Of a stretch of DNA of 64,000 bases, positions 47,436-62,070 are shown in pieces. Numbering within the stretch: position 1 is the first letter of the stretch; each line of letters opens with the position of its first letter. This stretch comes from Maylandia zebra (taxonomy: Eukaryota > Chordata > Actinopteri > Cichliformes > Cichlidae). The notes beneath the pieces were generated by a model, which saw only the letters and a program-made list of their open reading frames with translations, was not told the origin of the DNA and searched no databases. The stretch covers positions 30,119,533 through 30,183,532 of the forward strand of contig NC_135170.1 of the NCBI RefSeq assembly GCF_041146795.1. Direction: 5' to 3'. The translations under genes and the position numbers were made by a program.

Positions 47436-50400
47436 CTGCCTTCTCTTTCGCTTTTTGGAAAGCAAAGTTGAATTCATCCTTTTTGGGCATTATCAACTGT
47501 CACGGTCAGTTTTCAAGAAGATGACAAGCATTTCATGGTTCGAGCTTCTCAAATAGATGGAGGCTTTCCTGCTTATTCTTAGGTGTATTAAGTTTAATAC
47601 ATTTGCTCTTGGAGTGACAGACCAAATCACTATTTGTTGTTGTCCGCAGATATTTTTATTAAAATTTATATTGCTTGAGTTGTTAATAAGCAAAAGCAGG
47701 GCTGAGGTTGCACCAGACCACTAAAAGTGGATTGTGTTGCCATATTGATGTAACCACAGCTGGAAATTACAGGAAAGAATAATCCTGGGGGGGGAATAAG
47801 AAGAACTGTTGTCCTCCGCAATTCAATATTAAAAAGGTCTTCAAACAAGAGTCGAATGTAAAGGCAGAGGCTTTAAAACATGTTCTAAACCACTGGTTAA
47901 AGTCCAGAACAATAGGGTCAGGTTAAACTTTAGCAGAAAACCTCTAAATGAGCCCACAGAGTTCTGAAAAAGAATTCCTTGATCCAAGCAGATTGAAGAG
48001 CAGAGTGTGGCTCATGACCATAGCATTGTACACTTTTTGGTCACTCGAGACACGACTGAATATAGAGAGAACATATTTCATCCCTCTGAAAATGGGGGAC
48101 TATGTACAAAACTCTCTATAATTTTTAAGTAATACAAAACTTCTATCAAACTCATTGAATTAAACCTGAAAGTCTGCTCTTCAAGTACATGTTGATAGAT
48201 TTAAAATCCACCGTGGGAGGTATCCAAGGGCAAAATTACAAAAAAATAAAATAGACCTAATTATGCTTTTATTATGAAATTTCTTAGGCAATACACTCTG
48301 CACATCACATCCACATTTCAGCTACTGAGAAAACATTTGAGCAGGATATATATTTTTAACCCTTGAGCATGTTGGAAAAATATTCATTCTTCTCTAAAAA
48401 GAATGGGTATGACCTGAAGGATGACTAACAGTACCATATTCCATGCACCACATTTCCTGCCAAACCCGCCCCACGCTCTGTAGCTGTTGTGGATTTTTGT
48501 GCCAGATGCTCTCCTGCAGATGGTGCTGTTGACCTATAGCAGGCTGTGGGGCCTGACCTGAGAGCAGCTTATCTGTAAATAGATCAGAACAATCCAGATG
48601 CATATATGGAACAACAGGTTACAGGAGGTGGGTGGATAAAGAAAATACTCACGTGAAGTTTTTCAAGTTGATCACAAAAATGCTTGAATTCCAGCTAAAG
48701 GCATATTTTAGTCGCTACTCAAACCAAAGTGTACTGTTACACAAAACAGGATTTATTCATAATTTTCTATTTTATCAACAGATGAAGGCTCCTCTGTCTT
48801 ATTTCTCAATGAGGACTCTTGAACATTTGCATCTCTCTGCACGGTCACAGGTCAGCTTCTGCATAACAGTGGATGTCTTACCCTAACAATTATTTTTAAT
48901 GAATCCTGAAAACACGTAATGTCTCCTTTAAGTTATATGAACTTAAGCTAGTTAAGCTAGATTAGCACAAAGTGTAAAAACATGGTAACATGGCTAACCT
49001 GGTTCACCCCTTACTCAAAACGTTTAACCTGTATGAATTACACAAATATAACATAATATGTTAATTTGCGAGCTGTAGAGTTGCTGGTATGTAGATTTAG
49101 TTTAGCTTTTTTTCCTGCTTTGTTCTCACTTTTATGCTAAGATAAGCTAAATATCAGTAGCCATGCAGTGTAAACATAAACTGTAGCAATTTCAATCATA
49201 TCCTTTCTGAAACTATATAAATCTATTTCCTAAATGTTAAACTGGGATGCATCAGAGTCGACCCTGATGAAAGCGTTGGTCAGTCAATAAAGTTGTTCCT
49301 CTTCCCTTAGGTGTTGCTGGAGTTCCTGCATTGTGAATTGTTTCATCCTCTCCATGCACCTTGGAAGTAGGTGAAGTTGTGCCAGAAATTTTTGCTCTAA
49401 ATGTTAAACTACTCATTAATTCATTCCTTCCCACCTCCTCAAAGCACTTAGCTAAAGTTTCTCCCACATAGGCAGATAGAGCCCCTCTGGGGAATGATCA
49501 GAATTCCTCTGCTGATAGTATAAGCTACCGCTCTCACCATTACAATACACCCACTGTTTTATCAGAGAGCACACACACACATGTGCAGTCATTTTACTTC
49601 AAACAGCATCTTTGGCACGGCCAGATCAAATGACACTGCAGCAAGCTGACACTACACTTGTGAGTCTTCATCTGGGTTAGAAAGAGAATGAAGCATTGAA
49701 GCTGGACTAAAGGAAAGATTTCAATCACACTCCTGTTCGCCTCATATCAGATTGTGTCACAGCTATGTTTTGTGTCCCCTGAAGCTCGACAGGCCAGAAA
49801 CAGGTGCTCTTTTGTTTTTCAGCTGCAGAGACCTTGACTTTCCCCCGGAGCCATAGTTTTGGTCTAATGCAGTAACACAGGACATTTATATGTGCTTATA
49901 ATTATTTTAAAAGGAGAAAAAAACAATCTAAATAGTACCGTATCACTGCTACAGCTGCTGACAGCATTCCTGGCATTCCCGGGGATATTTCGTTGTCTTT
50001 TATATTTTTGCTTAATTCTCTGGATAGCTGGAAGAATGTGCACAACATTACATCATGTCCAGATGCTTCCGGTGCAGACTTTGATGGCTGAAATGTCATC
50101 GATTTAAAACCTAAATGTTTTTAGGATTTAAAGACAAATAACGTGGTGTGTTTTAAGTGGTTCGTTTTAGACTTCTTACTGTCAGAAAATTTCTTTGATG
50201 CTTTTTTTCACCTTGTTCTCCATTTGTCAACTCTGGAGCTTAAAAAAATGAACATAAGGAGCCTTTCTGGGAAATAAACTAAGTAATCACTCACTAGAAG
50301 AGAACTGGGAGCAAACTGAACACAACACAATCATAAAACACATCAAGTCGTTCCATAATAACCCCTGGAAGTGGAGAGTGGAGTGGGAATAACAAATAAT

Positions 50401-51340
50401 ATAAGGAAAGACTTTCCCGATGTGAAGTTTCCTTTTAAATTAATCCTGCACAGTTATGGAAAGCCAGGAGGAACACATGCACATCGACAGCGTAATGCAT
50501 AAACTACTGCCTGCTTAAATAAAGGATAATAAGTTTACATCTTTTTCAAAAATCTCTATATTTCCATTCATGAAGGCGTCTCCTGATTTTAGATGGTGAT
50601 GATAATAGATGTTGTGATATGATGAATCTAATGTATATGTATGTGTTCAAAGTTCAAATATCAGAACCCGCGTGACTAGATTGTAATAACATCTCGTATC
50701 TGTGGCACCTTTAACCTCCGGCAACTTTTTGCCAGTGAGCCGGAGTTTGGGATTGAGAGGATAGAGAGTGTAGTGATAATAATACAATAGGTGAAGATGG
50801 AGGGAGGTGGAGAGGATAGAGGCAGAGCAAATAAAGAAAAAAACAGGCAATGAAAGAAAAGAGAATGAGGGAAGGGAAATGGAGTGCCTCTGTGCTTATA
50901 GCCGTGGCCTTCAGTGTTAGAGTTCCTGTTGTTGTGGGGTGGGAGTTTCCCTCTGTGGCGGCAGTGAGGGAAATGGCAGAGGATGTCTTTTTCCTGGCTG
51001 ACCAAGAATGCCCGGCTCTCGAGGTCTTTTCTCCTCTCGTGTGTGGTTTTTAGTCATTTTTTGCCAAAGTTTTTAGTGTTAATAATACAAACATCTCACC
51101 ACAAACTCCTCGTTTTCTTTTCATTTCATTTGGAACACTGATGCATTGCGGGTGAACTATTTTCTCCCTGGGGGCACGGGGATATCTGCTCTTAAACGCC
51201 CAACAGATCCTGACAACAGATTGGACTACACGTCCCAACATGCTCCCCTCACAATAGGAGGCGGGGGCCATAAATCCTGCCAGCCAATGGTTTTACGTGA
51301 AGGGGTTCTGTGGTTGGTGAGCTGCACGGGCAGCTGTTGT
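47436..51340. other. intergenic, no gene recognised
   Basis: 3.9 kb of mostly AT-rich sequence. Near 49255-49300 'gaccctgatgaaagcgttggtcag...aataaagttgttc' resembles the 3' tail of Penelope-like elements, but no coding part is seen. The remainder holds no exon, RNA gene or clear repeat. Confidence 0.5.
49255..49302 (+). repeat. possible retroelement 3' tail
   Basis: The stretch 'ccctgatgaaagcgttgg' followed by 'caataaagttgttcctcttcc' resembles fish repeat tails of the form 'ctgatgaagg...gaaacgttgt...aataaagttgttc'. Short and unsupported by flanking coding sequence. Confidence 0.3.
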
Positions 51341-51349
51341 CAATGGCAA

Positions 51350-51990
51350 CAGAGGTTTGCAGGGAAGCATGAGCTGGACAGCTGGTAGAGGGTCCTCTGC
51401 TAGGAGTCACATGAGCTCCCGGCAGCCAATCTCAAGCCTTCCGCCTTCCTCTATCGGCTGCTTCTTCTCGCTCATTTGCTGTTCTGGTTCTCTTCAGCTG
51501 CAGCAGGAGGGGGAGGGGAGATGGAAGGAGAGGAGGGAAGTGGAGACAGGGAGAGGGAGGGAAAGGAGGCGAGGCCAGCGTACACAGGGAACGAGTGAAA
51601 GAGAACGAAAGCGGAGAGCGGGAGTCTCTTCCTTCTGTGTGGCCATCAAGCAGAGAGGCGAGAATTGGACGTGCACACTGTTTCCCCTCTAGCTGTCACC
51701 CAGAGCGGCAGGGGAAGAAGAGGAAACAGAGACAAGGACAAAAGATGAGTGTCTAGCTGGATGTTTCAGGCTGTCACACTCAGAGACAGAGTTATGCCTG
51801 TGTGGAGAGGCGAAGCAGCAGCAGCAGCGCTCGGCTGCCAGGCTGCCTCGCCTGTGTGACGAGAGCAGGACTGCATTTCTGCTGGGAATACTAAACCAGG
51901 AAAAGAAAAGAGAGAAGGCAGGCAGCCGGTGATCTTGTGCCATGACTGGGAAGAGGAGGAGGGAGGAGACTCGTTGAAATCATGGACCAG
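51350..51990 (+). CDS. candidate first exon (5' UTR plus MDQ) of an unidentified gene
   Basis: A GA-rich, CpG-containing leader (about 51370-51940) runs into a short upstream ORF at 51942, then an ATG at 51982 with A at -3 and G at +4. Three codons (Met-Asp-Gln) are followed by donor gtgagg at 51991, phase 0. Only three residues are coded, so the product cannot be named. No exon 2 is recognised before 64000, implying a first intron over 12 kb. It could equally be a non-coding CpG-rich promoter region. Confidence 0.4.
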
Positions 51991-54900
51991 GTGAGGATGG
52001 AGATGAGGAGGAGGGGAGGAAGTGAAGGGGAAGTGAAGGGGAACACCACCTTTAATGTGCTCCACATATCCACACCTCTCTGACACAAAGCACGCAGCGC
52101 AGACGCAGCAGCGGCTCCTGGTTTATTCATAACATGCATCACAACTGTTTTCATTCCCTCGAGGCAAAAACCAACTGCACAGCATGCTGCCGAACCCACG
52201 GTGTGTGTTTTCTGATTCACCCCCGGCGAGCTGGTTTTCACTCTGAGTGGGTGGGGAGGGGGGGGAGAGGCCGGGCCGGCAAAGGTGTCGCCACCGGCAA
52301 GTGGCAGGCCTCTGGAGAGATGACACAGTTCAAAACATCACCGGCTCATATCTTAGGTGAACACTTTGGAGATGAGCAACAGAACAGAATGAAAACAGGG
52401 GTGTGGCTGATTTTTACAGGATAACATGTCGTGAAGCGAGTGGCACCTTCACCTAGAGTCAGACAGGAAGGAGTAAGGGGATGGGATGTCGTGCAACAGT
52501 GTTTACATCCAGAGCGTTACTGATAGAGACCGAGGCAAGCCGAAATATTGTGTACTCATGTCACAGCCTTTGCAATAGGTCTCATCGCCTGCGCCACATG
52601 TTTACTCAGCGCTGTAACTTGATGCATGTCGAATGTCCCTCTCTTGCGCCCTAAACAGACAGTGTTTGTGACTGCTTTGGTGTATTTTATGACCTGTTTC
52701 TCAGAGCTCTGTTTGCAGGCTGATTGCTGCAGCTGTCTTTTGGTGTTGTCTCCACGGTGGAGGCGAGCAGCTGCTGGTAGTTTAGCAAAATGATGGATGG
52801 TTTAGAGGAGCAGAGACAAGAAGCAACACCAATCAAGTCTCCCTCCCTCTCGCATCTCCCCTCCATTGCCCTCAAATGTGTCTCCTGCTCATTGATTACC
52901 TCATCCCCCGTGTCCACCCTCCCCCTGTCTCACTCTGTTGCTTTGCGTCCTCTATGCTCCTGAGAGGGGATCTGGTGTGAGCATCAGGTTTGCGATGAAG
53001 AAGAGGAGGGATTACGGAGTAAATAGGTGACACACCCAAAGCCCAGCCCTTGCCTCGGGGTTAATTATTCATGCTGTCCATGGGTGGGGGCGTGCCTGTC
53101 CTGTATGTGTCTGCCTGCTCAGGTTGGGGTGATGTTAGCCCCCTTGGTACAGCAGGGATGATGTCATGACTGCTGCTAGCCAGACAGTCAGAGTGTCTTT
53201 GTTATTGTGGGTGGAGATATACTTAGAGGCAGGGGTATAAGCTAGCAACCCAAGCAGCAAACTTCAGGTAGTAACAGAGAGCTCACGATGTGTTTGGAGG
53301 ACCTAAAAATGTCACGTATGACTTATTAACCAAGTCTTACACACACATTCTCATGAAAAGTATCAGTTCACCTTTGCAACAACAATGACAAAAAAAGAGA
53401 ATGGTGTCACTTACTGTGCAGTATAGATCACAGGAAACAAAAACTATTTATAAGACTCCGCAGTGCTGTGAAATGCTGACACGGCGTGGCCTTGGTGCAG
53501 TGCTAAAGCTGGGTCAGTGTCATTTTAATAGATGGACTATATTGTGATGTAATGTATGATTATACAGTAGCACTTTCCTGTTCACATGACTGTGAAGCAT
53601 TATCTGTTGTTTTTTGTTTCCTGGGTGTGTTTACAGTAAAGCAGCCGCGAGATGGTTCTTGGTACACAGTCTAAGTCTGAGAAACGTTTAGAGATACAGT
53701 GAGAGTTGGAAGCCTCAGCATGCACTAATATCACCGTGTGGATGCAAAAGAGGCATGCGGGCTTTACTGCAGTCATCGAAAGGCTTGCAAAGTTTACACG
53801 GCATCGTCACACGCTTTTGTCCTTCTTTCTGTTTGTAGCTGTCTATTGAAGGACACGCATGTACATTCGCAGTGATAAGGAGGGCAGAGGCTCAGTGAGG
53901 GACAGGAAAAAGGCTTGTGAGATAAAGCGCCTGTGAGAGAGAATCCAGGGCAGCAGCGGGACACCTCTTACTCTCAGAGTCCGTCTGCGATGCATTCTTC
54001 TGTGTCCGAGTGTTGCCACGATCCTCATCCTCACTGCACTCTCTGGTTTTATAGGCTTATAAATGTTCTTAGTTCAGAGCGCCTCCTTCCATGAGGATGA
54101 TTAAACTATTAGACTAACTGCAAATCAGCGTGGGTCATTAGTGCTTTGTGATCAATAGTCATTAAGGGAGACATGGGCAGGGCTTGTGGTGACTGCTGGC
54201 GTGCGAACTCGAAGGCCGGAGATGGAGTTGCATGACCGCATCCATCACGCAGAACCACATCACTCTTTCTACTGTAACATCCTTGGACTCCACTGGAGTA
54301 AATTTGCAGGATTCACAGTTTAAAGTAAACCTTATTTATTTTATATTAGGCCTTGGTGCACTCCCCCACACTTCTTCCACTCTAAAACAAGTTGTTTCAG
54401 CTCGTCTCCTTTTACGCCAACTCTCTTCTGATTGTCTGCATCTTGCAAACTAACTCTTGGTGCAGCAGGCGGTCTTAGTCGTGTGCCTGACAGGGCTATA
54501 TTAAGGATACCCACTATCTTTTTATTATCATTCAAATCCAAGAGATGAAACCCCCCCAAAAAAAAAAAAAATTATACTTTTGGCTCACCGGCACTACTTG
54601 CACATATGTTGAACTTATTATGTGAAACTTAATATGAGCAACCACAACTGCAGCTGTTTGTGTATGACAGAAAATAAGGCAGAGCATGATAGATACATTT
54701 AAAAGTGTGTCACTACATCAGAGGGAATCCCTGATACAACTGGATGAGGCACATTCATGTGGACAGGGGTGACGCTGTTGTGTTTGTGCTGCTGTCTGAG
54801 TACAGCTCCCTGGAGGCTCAGTAAAGGAGGCTGGGCGACATGTGTAACTTTAGTGTGTATATGTGTGCATATATATATCTATGTGTGTGTGTGTGTGTAA

Positions 54901-57900
54901 GTTCCTGTGGCTGTCAGCCAGAGTTATCTGGCAAATTGCTTTGTCTGTTTCCCATAGATGTGACTGAAATGGAATGCAGTCAGAATTAGCTCAGGGCAAA
55001 GCAGCCACGGAGGGAGATATTTTATGAGAGTGAAAGTGTGTGTGCCTGTGTGTGTGCGTGTTAGTGAAGAAAGGGTCTTATTAGGTTACAAATGAGATAG
55101 TGAGAGAGAATGTAAAAGACAAATGTGTGAGAGGAATGGATAAAGAAAAAGAAGGAGTGTGTGTGTGTGTGTGCTTCATGGTAGAACAGGTGGTCTAATC
55201 TGATGTCCCACCCATGGCACCCCGAGGCCTCCTGTCTACAGCCCTTCAGTCTTTGCACTCTGAAGAATTTCTCACCGCGGGGCAGCAAACAGTGAGAGAC
55301 TGTTAAAGATAAACTTTGAATGTGCGCTTGCATCCAAGCTGAAATCGAACAGTCACCAGACGTGATATTAAAACCACGGCCACAAAAACAGCTCTGACCT
55401 ACCCTGACCTATCAGAGCAAGGAGTCGGGACCTCTGTCTGGCGGCAGATCCTCTTATGGATGCTTGTTATAGCTGGTTATGTTTTCTGTGTGTTGAAGTA
55501 GTGTGAAAGACCCAGAATTTGTCAGCAGCGTTTTTGCATTCTGCTAAGATAATTAATGCTATTCATTCATACAGTCATTCAGTGTTTATATTGATATTTT
55601 TACCCATGTTTAGAGCTTCTCTGGTCTCAGTATGAGTTCTGTAACACTGAGTGGAGGGGAGTTACAATGACATATATCCACACTGCTGTAGGAAAGCAGA
55701 GTTCACAGAGGTACATAGTTCCTTGCAGACATTTATGGTACAAATGGCTGTCACCATATTATGCACAGTCTCTGCAGCAGCAAGTAGGCTCTAGTACTAC
55801 TACATGCTTATCAGTGTAATACTTTTCATGCAGGCTTCCATTTCATGTAAAATCAACCAAATCTATAAAAGGAAAAAATTAAACTAGAACCTCTCAGAAC
55901 CTGTAGTCAGCTTCATTAGTTATATGTGGAGCAGCACAATGGTCTGCTCTCATTGTTAGCTCTGCAAAAGACTGGCAGCCAGCTGGATTAGGATCCACCC
56001 CCCGCCTACCCATGACCCTGAATTGGATAAGTGATTAAGAAAATCAATTGATGGGTGGGTGGCTGTAGTATATTTATCAAAGCTATGAAAAACATTGCTG
56101 TCATAGTAAAAGAAGCTCTATAGACTGAAGTCAGAAGAGACAAACAGAAGGTGTTTTATCATTTCCAGCATTTTCAATCTCTTGTAAATTTTTATGTACA
56201 GAAGCCGGCCATCAAACCCATTTTAAATCAACATTAAGCGTCACCATCCGAAGCTTAAATTTGGATTTTTTTCCAGCATGATTTTTTCTATAACTTTCCT
56301 TTGAGCCTGAATATGATGAAATGTGTGCATAATAGCATACTGTTAGCCTTTTTCCTTTAGGCATCCAACATCTTGGAAGAAGTGTGAGCTTTTGACCCAC
56401 CTCTGTGTCTATACTGAGAGATGTAGCTCAGTAATTTTATCATAACATGAAGGTAACATTTCGCACAATTTGATTAAATATACAAAAGAAATTAACTTGT
56501 TCTGAGGGAGTCTAGAAGAAGCGGCTCGTTGATTTTTCAAAGAGAAAATTTTAGATTTGTATCTATTCTCTAGGCTCTATTTTTCCACAGAAATCCTTTC
56601 AACTCATTTTTAAGACATTTAAAATGCAGAAATGCATTTAAACATATTGTAAATATCATGTTCATGTCAGGTATAAAGAGCTGTTTGTGCATGTGGAGTA
56701 TCTTAGCACAGGGCTCATGTTCTTAATTCAGTTGAATTTTTAAGGCTGGAGATAACCAACTGTTCGAGGCCAGCAGGCAAACAATGCACAGATTGTCCCG
56801 TGAAAGAAAGTAGGACACCCATCTCCAGCAAGTAAACATCTCCCGCTCAGCTTAGGACCTCAACCTCAATGCACTTAAGTGGCAAGCAATGAATGCAGAT
56901 GGCAGAAGCGGAGGGGGGGGGGGGGGGGCGTTCTCCCGCAGGGGTCAAAGGTTAGCCAGTGTGGCTAAAGCCCTTCCTGTCAGCAGCACTTTGCATCAGT
57001 CCAGCCAGGGAACGGCAGGATGATGACACGGGACGAGAGCAGCTGAGCAGGGATAAACCAGCCAAAACAGAGGAATGAGGTTTATCGGTTGCATTGGGAG
57101 ACCGTCCAATTAGGAAGCCATTTGAGTCCAATTTAACCTAATGGGCCTGTTTGGCGTGCTCAGTTATCAGTTTGACATGTTTTCGACTCCCTATCTATTC
57201 CCACTCCTGCTCTGTCATCCTTGAGTCTCAGAGCAGCTGACTTCAGTGGTTGAGGTGCTGCACGAGTATGTCAGTCTGTAATGAACAGCTGCTGTTTCAT
57301 TACTTTGATCATCTAACAAGCTAAATGGATGCTCTAAAGTTACTGGGCGCCACGGCAGCATATCAGTAATGACCTGAGCTTCATGACCCGCTGACCTCTT
57401 GGCCTATTCTCCTTTGTACTGTCCAACTTTTCCTTCATTCACCGCAATGACCCGACTCTATCACATCATGAGTTCAGACTCAGATTTTGTGGCTCTCATG
57501 TCCAGAATAAACTGTTCCCTTCCCCGTTTCTCACATGGCCACATATTTCTTTCCATTTTTAGGGCTCATTAAAATCCTTGTCATCACTTTAAATCACATG
57601 AAACCCCATAGATGGGAATAAAATGGAAAAACTCATCTGAGATACATGCAAGGACCTAATTTTGTTTTTATTCTCCACCCTCATACTGTATCTCACCATC
57701 TCTTGTAGGTATGGAGCCCCCTTGTGGCATCCAGATGCCACTGTGGCTCAGTTTCTATCTTTCAGGGTTGGGAGCGAGTATTATCTATTTAGGGAAATCT
57801 CTGTGGTGAGCAGCAAAGGAACAGATGGTTATCCTTTTACAGAATCCAACCTAGAATAAGACGATGTTTGCTTATTTTGTTATTAACAATGATGATGGTG

Positions 57901-60900
57901 CACATTTACATTAATTCCACGAGCAAAGTATATAATCCTCTCTGTCTTGGCCATTAAACACTGCAGGAAAAAAGCGTCACATCTCAGTTTGTTATAAAAA
58001 GCACTGCCCTCATTCTCAGATTTATGGTTAATACTTGTAGATCAACATCTTTATTAGTGATCTGTGTTTTGGAAAACAGCGCTGACTTTCCTTTTGAATT
58101 CAAAGATTTTACAAGTGAGCAAATCCACTCCTTTTATCTCAGTCTATGACTTTAGTTCAGAAACGTGACAAAAGCATTTAACACATGTGATCCAACTGTT
58201 TTAAGCACTTATAGATGTTTATATTAAAAAAGTGGTGACCTCTCTGAAGGTTAGAAATCTGTCAAAACGTTTCTCTTGTGTGGTCTCACGTCTCCTCCGA
58301 AATGAGAACACCCTCCTTTAAGGCCATGTCTAGACAAACTTATCTCTGAGTTTTAAGGCCAGAGAAATGCTGGGATTAGGGTATGATCCCTTCAAGCGTA
58401 CGGGATTATTCAGTTTACTGTATATACTGCAAGAGGTGTGGCTTTATGTGCACCACAAAGCAGATCTGTCATGGCCGTAAGGTCCTTGAGACGATTTTTC
58501 TTGCTGCTTCAGAAAGTCTGATGATGTTTATGTTGTAGATTATAAGTTATGAAGACCTTGGGGGTGCTTGATTATTCTGAACTGAGTTATTTATGGTAAA
58601 ACTTGCTCCATCTTTTTGTAATAAGTGCTTCTGTGAAGGCAGAGGATTAACTTCAAAGACTCAGATCCAAAGACAAAACACACTTTAATCCCCTAAATGT
58701 TTTAGGAGAAGGAAATAGTCGTCCTAAGATGCCCAAAATACTAAAGTCTAAGGATGTGACCATGTGACGTTAAGTTACAGGACTTTTTTTAAAGGTATGA
58801 AAATAAGGAACAAACATTTGCCTCTGGATCTGGAGCTTATGTCATTCTATTAATATACGAGTTATTTCTGGATCCTACTGATTCATCGGTAACCAGCAGA
58901 GAAATCTGATGCAAACATGTTGAATGATATTGCACTCACTGATTCCCGAATGTGACTGGAAAACATATCTCATCGTCCGAGCTCATTGCCATTGTTTTCC
59001 CTCATGCCACAGGAAGTGATATGAGAGAGAGGAAAAAGATCTGTGAAAGGTAAAGAGGCAGCAGACACGTTCAGCCAGCAGGAAGGAAACTCCGTGCTCT
59101 GCTACTGGAACCATGAGTGTCTGTTTATTTTATTTCTCTGTCTCTCAGAAGAGATTTAAGGGAAAAGAAGAGGTTGTCCTTTTGAAGAATGTGTGCCAAG
59201 CATTTATAGTAACAGTGGCCATTTATAGAAATAGTGGAAACCCCTGGAAGCTATTTCAGCCCTTGTTGTTTTTTGTATTTGTCTGGAACTTTGAGGAATA
59301 AATTGATGGGGAGACACACTGGCGATCTCAGGATGCTAATTCTCCACTCATGTGTACTGACACTAACACCTGAACATCGATTAGTCTTCTTGTTAGACTC
59401 TGGGCATTTCCTTCTCTTTGTTCCTTTATCTCAAACACTCCCGCATGGCTGTTCTTATCAGCTGTCTCCATGTTAAGGCCTGCTTCTGTATCAAAAAGAA
59501 AACTCCAAGAAGTTGAGGCCCAGCAGTTCATGAGTGGAGATGAGATAATGTATAAGCTTGTACAGGAAGATGGGACTTAAACTCTCTTTACAAAAGGCTT
59601 ATATGCATAAAAACCCATAAACCTCTATCTTTGATACAAAGGGTTCTTTTTGCAGTGGAAACTGGATCGTGCACTATAGGATATGGCGTATCAGCATGTC
59701 CAGTGTAAACCCCAGGCTAGCAGTAGTGTGTGGCTTGCATGTGTGTGTGTGTCTGCAATGAGTCACTCTCTCCATCCTACACCCAGCTCAATGTCTGCTC
59801 CAGCAACAAAAGCTCTGAGCCTAACCTGTCTCTACCTTTGCAGATTGGGTGCCCACAGGCCTTTAGTTGTTTATAGAGGAATGAGCGAGGCAGCTGCAAG
59901 AGCGAGTGGGGATTACAGTGAAATGTAGAGATGGGTGAGGGAGGCCTACAGGTCAATAGAGAAACAAGGAAAAGAGTATATGCTATGTTATAATATCAAG
60001 GAGGTTCGTTACTGACCATAGCTACAAAAAACAAAACAAAACAATGAGCTTTCAGTGTGCCAAGCTGTTGTTCCCTCTGCTCTTGGTGTAAACCTAAAGC
60101 TTTCTGGGCATTACCTGACAGAGGGGCATCAAACGAACTGGTAATTCAACAGTCGTGACTACGCTCCATCCCTAGCACCTAGTTCCCAAAATACCTGTGA
60201 TGTTACCTACTTGGTCCGTCTAATAGTGAATTCAAATTGAGCAGGTTAATAGTGAGAACAAGTGTGAAGCAGACTATCTTCTGATGTGAGGAAGGGCAAC
60301 AATGTTTCTCCCAGAGTTGAAGTTCATTTGGGAAAACGGCTGTTTATTATTTTTCGACAAGCACAGTGCAGAATGACAGGAAATGAGCAGAGAAAAGAGA
60401 ATAGCTTGCAACTTTTGGGAACTGAAATATGACCATTGCACAATCTTAGTCTATATATGCTTATCCATATTAATAAAAACATTACTAACACTTTCCCTGT
60501 TAACCTTCCTGTAAACCCCGTTACCACTTACAAATGACGTCACATTCATCCGTGTCAATCTCTTTAAGCATGCAGAAATAAATGGAAACCAATTACTGCA
60601 AAATGGCTACAAAATCCAAAAGCACAAATGAAAGGTCTGCATCATTTTGTAAATGAAGCTCTTAGAAATCAGTGTAGCGTGAATAGAAAGCATCTTCTGA
60701 ATGGGGTTCAGTCGCTTGGCACAGCATCAAGTGATTACAAAAGCTGCGGCAAAGGCTGCAATTCAGGCTCGGTGTTTAACTACTTTTATTTATGTAGCGG
60801 TATGCGGTACAGTTACAGTCCCTCTCTGTCCGTTTAAGCTGCCTGGTCAGCTGTTTCCTCCTCTCGTGCCAGTTGTCCGGCCAGACAAAGAGGACTCCTC

Positions 60901-61690
60901 TGTCATGCGGGGGTGGGGGCGGGGGGGGTGGGGGTCATGGCTCTGGTTGGAATCCATGGGGTCATCGCTCTCCCTCTCAAACTTCCCATAACACCCTTCA
61001 AAGGAGTGCCACGGGAGCTTTTATGTCTCAGAGTGAGACATACAGCAGAATTGCTTTCATAACTACATCTTACTCACACATACATAAATATTTCAACCTG
61101 TCTCTTTCTCATCTTTGACACCCACGTTGCAATCACACGCTCACATATGTTCAGATGTGCTTAGCAATGAGCAGCTGAGAGAATTACTACAGCGCAAGCA
61201 TATGGGAGGTCAATTTTTAGGTCATGTTTCACGCTATCAAACCGAGAACATGTTAATCAGCCTTTTATTACATTTGAAACAAGGATTTAAAGATGGTTAC
61301 TCTTTATAATAGATTTGAAAGCGAGTGGGAGATAGTGTACCTTGGCAGGATTTCCACAATGTTTCCTTTTGGCTCTTAGCAGTAGGAAAACCCTCCAAGT
61401 ACCATCATTAAATGCAACAGTATCAAGGAGACGGATATAGAGCGACTCTGTAGAAGCTTAAGGAGAACGATGTTGAGAAGTTCTGGCAACTAGACTCCTC
61501 AGACATGAAGTAAGCGTGTGCAGAGGGCGTTACGGACATTTACTGAGAGGCTGGGCACAGTAACTTAGGGGAAGTGAAGTGAAATAGAGGAGATATGAAA
61601 GAATTAGGAGATAGAAGCCTTGGGCGTGAGGACTGGGCGGGGTTAGCTTGGAATAAATGGAGTGATAACAATGAATAGTAGCATCCTAGT
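51991..61690. other. probable long intron or intergenic DNA, no exon recognised
   Basis: Nearly 10 kb without a convincing coding exon on either strand. It includes short (TG)n runs near 54883-54898 and 55156-55173, an A tract near 54559-54571 and a G16 tract at 56913-56928. Open frames here are short and lack domain-like composition. Confidence 0.5.
56913..56928 (+). repeat. G16 homopolymer
   Basis: Uninterrupted G run, able to form G-quadruplex-like structure on the plus strand. Confidence 0.85.
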
Positions 61691-62070
61691 GCACAAGCTG
61701 TGCGAGGTGGCCTAGAATGGTATGAGGAATGCCCACCCACCATTCCATCCATCCGTCCTGCCGCCTTTACAGCCTCAGCCAGGCAGCGTCGGGCCAGCGG
61801 AGGGAGGCGGGAGTCGAGGGGTGGGGGAGCGGTCGAGCGAGCAAATAGGATGATGGTTGTTTATGGGTTGGTCCCACAAGGCGTCGGGCTGTGTGCGCGA
61901 TTATGTAACGGCTGAGGAGAGGCTCTGGATGCTCTCTGCTCATCCCCAGCTGACCCTCGAGGGAAAGAGATTGGGGAGGGAGGGGTGTCGCCTCACATCA
62001 CAGTCACAGATCGGGGCTTACTCAGTCAGTCGTGGGGGACATACCCAGCGCCTGAGGATGTGTGTCAGTG
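61690..62070. other. CpG-rich patch of unknown role
   Basis: Higher CpG and G content than the flanks ('cagcgtcgggccagcgg', 'gcggtcgagcgagc', 'gtgcgcgattatgtaacgg'). No TATA box, convincing start or splice-bounded exon is seen. It may be regulatory or a GC-rich non-coding exon. Confidence 0.3.

Noticed and set aside
51494..52241. Several minus-strand frames rich in Ser, Pro and Leu
   Set aside because: They are antisense to the GA-rich leader, whose composition removes stop codons; no splice or start evidence.
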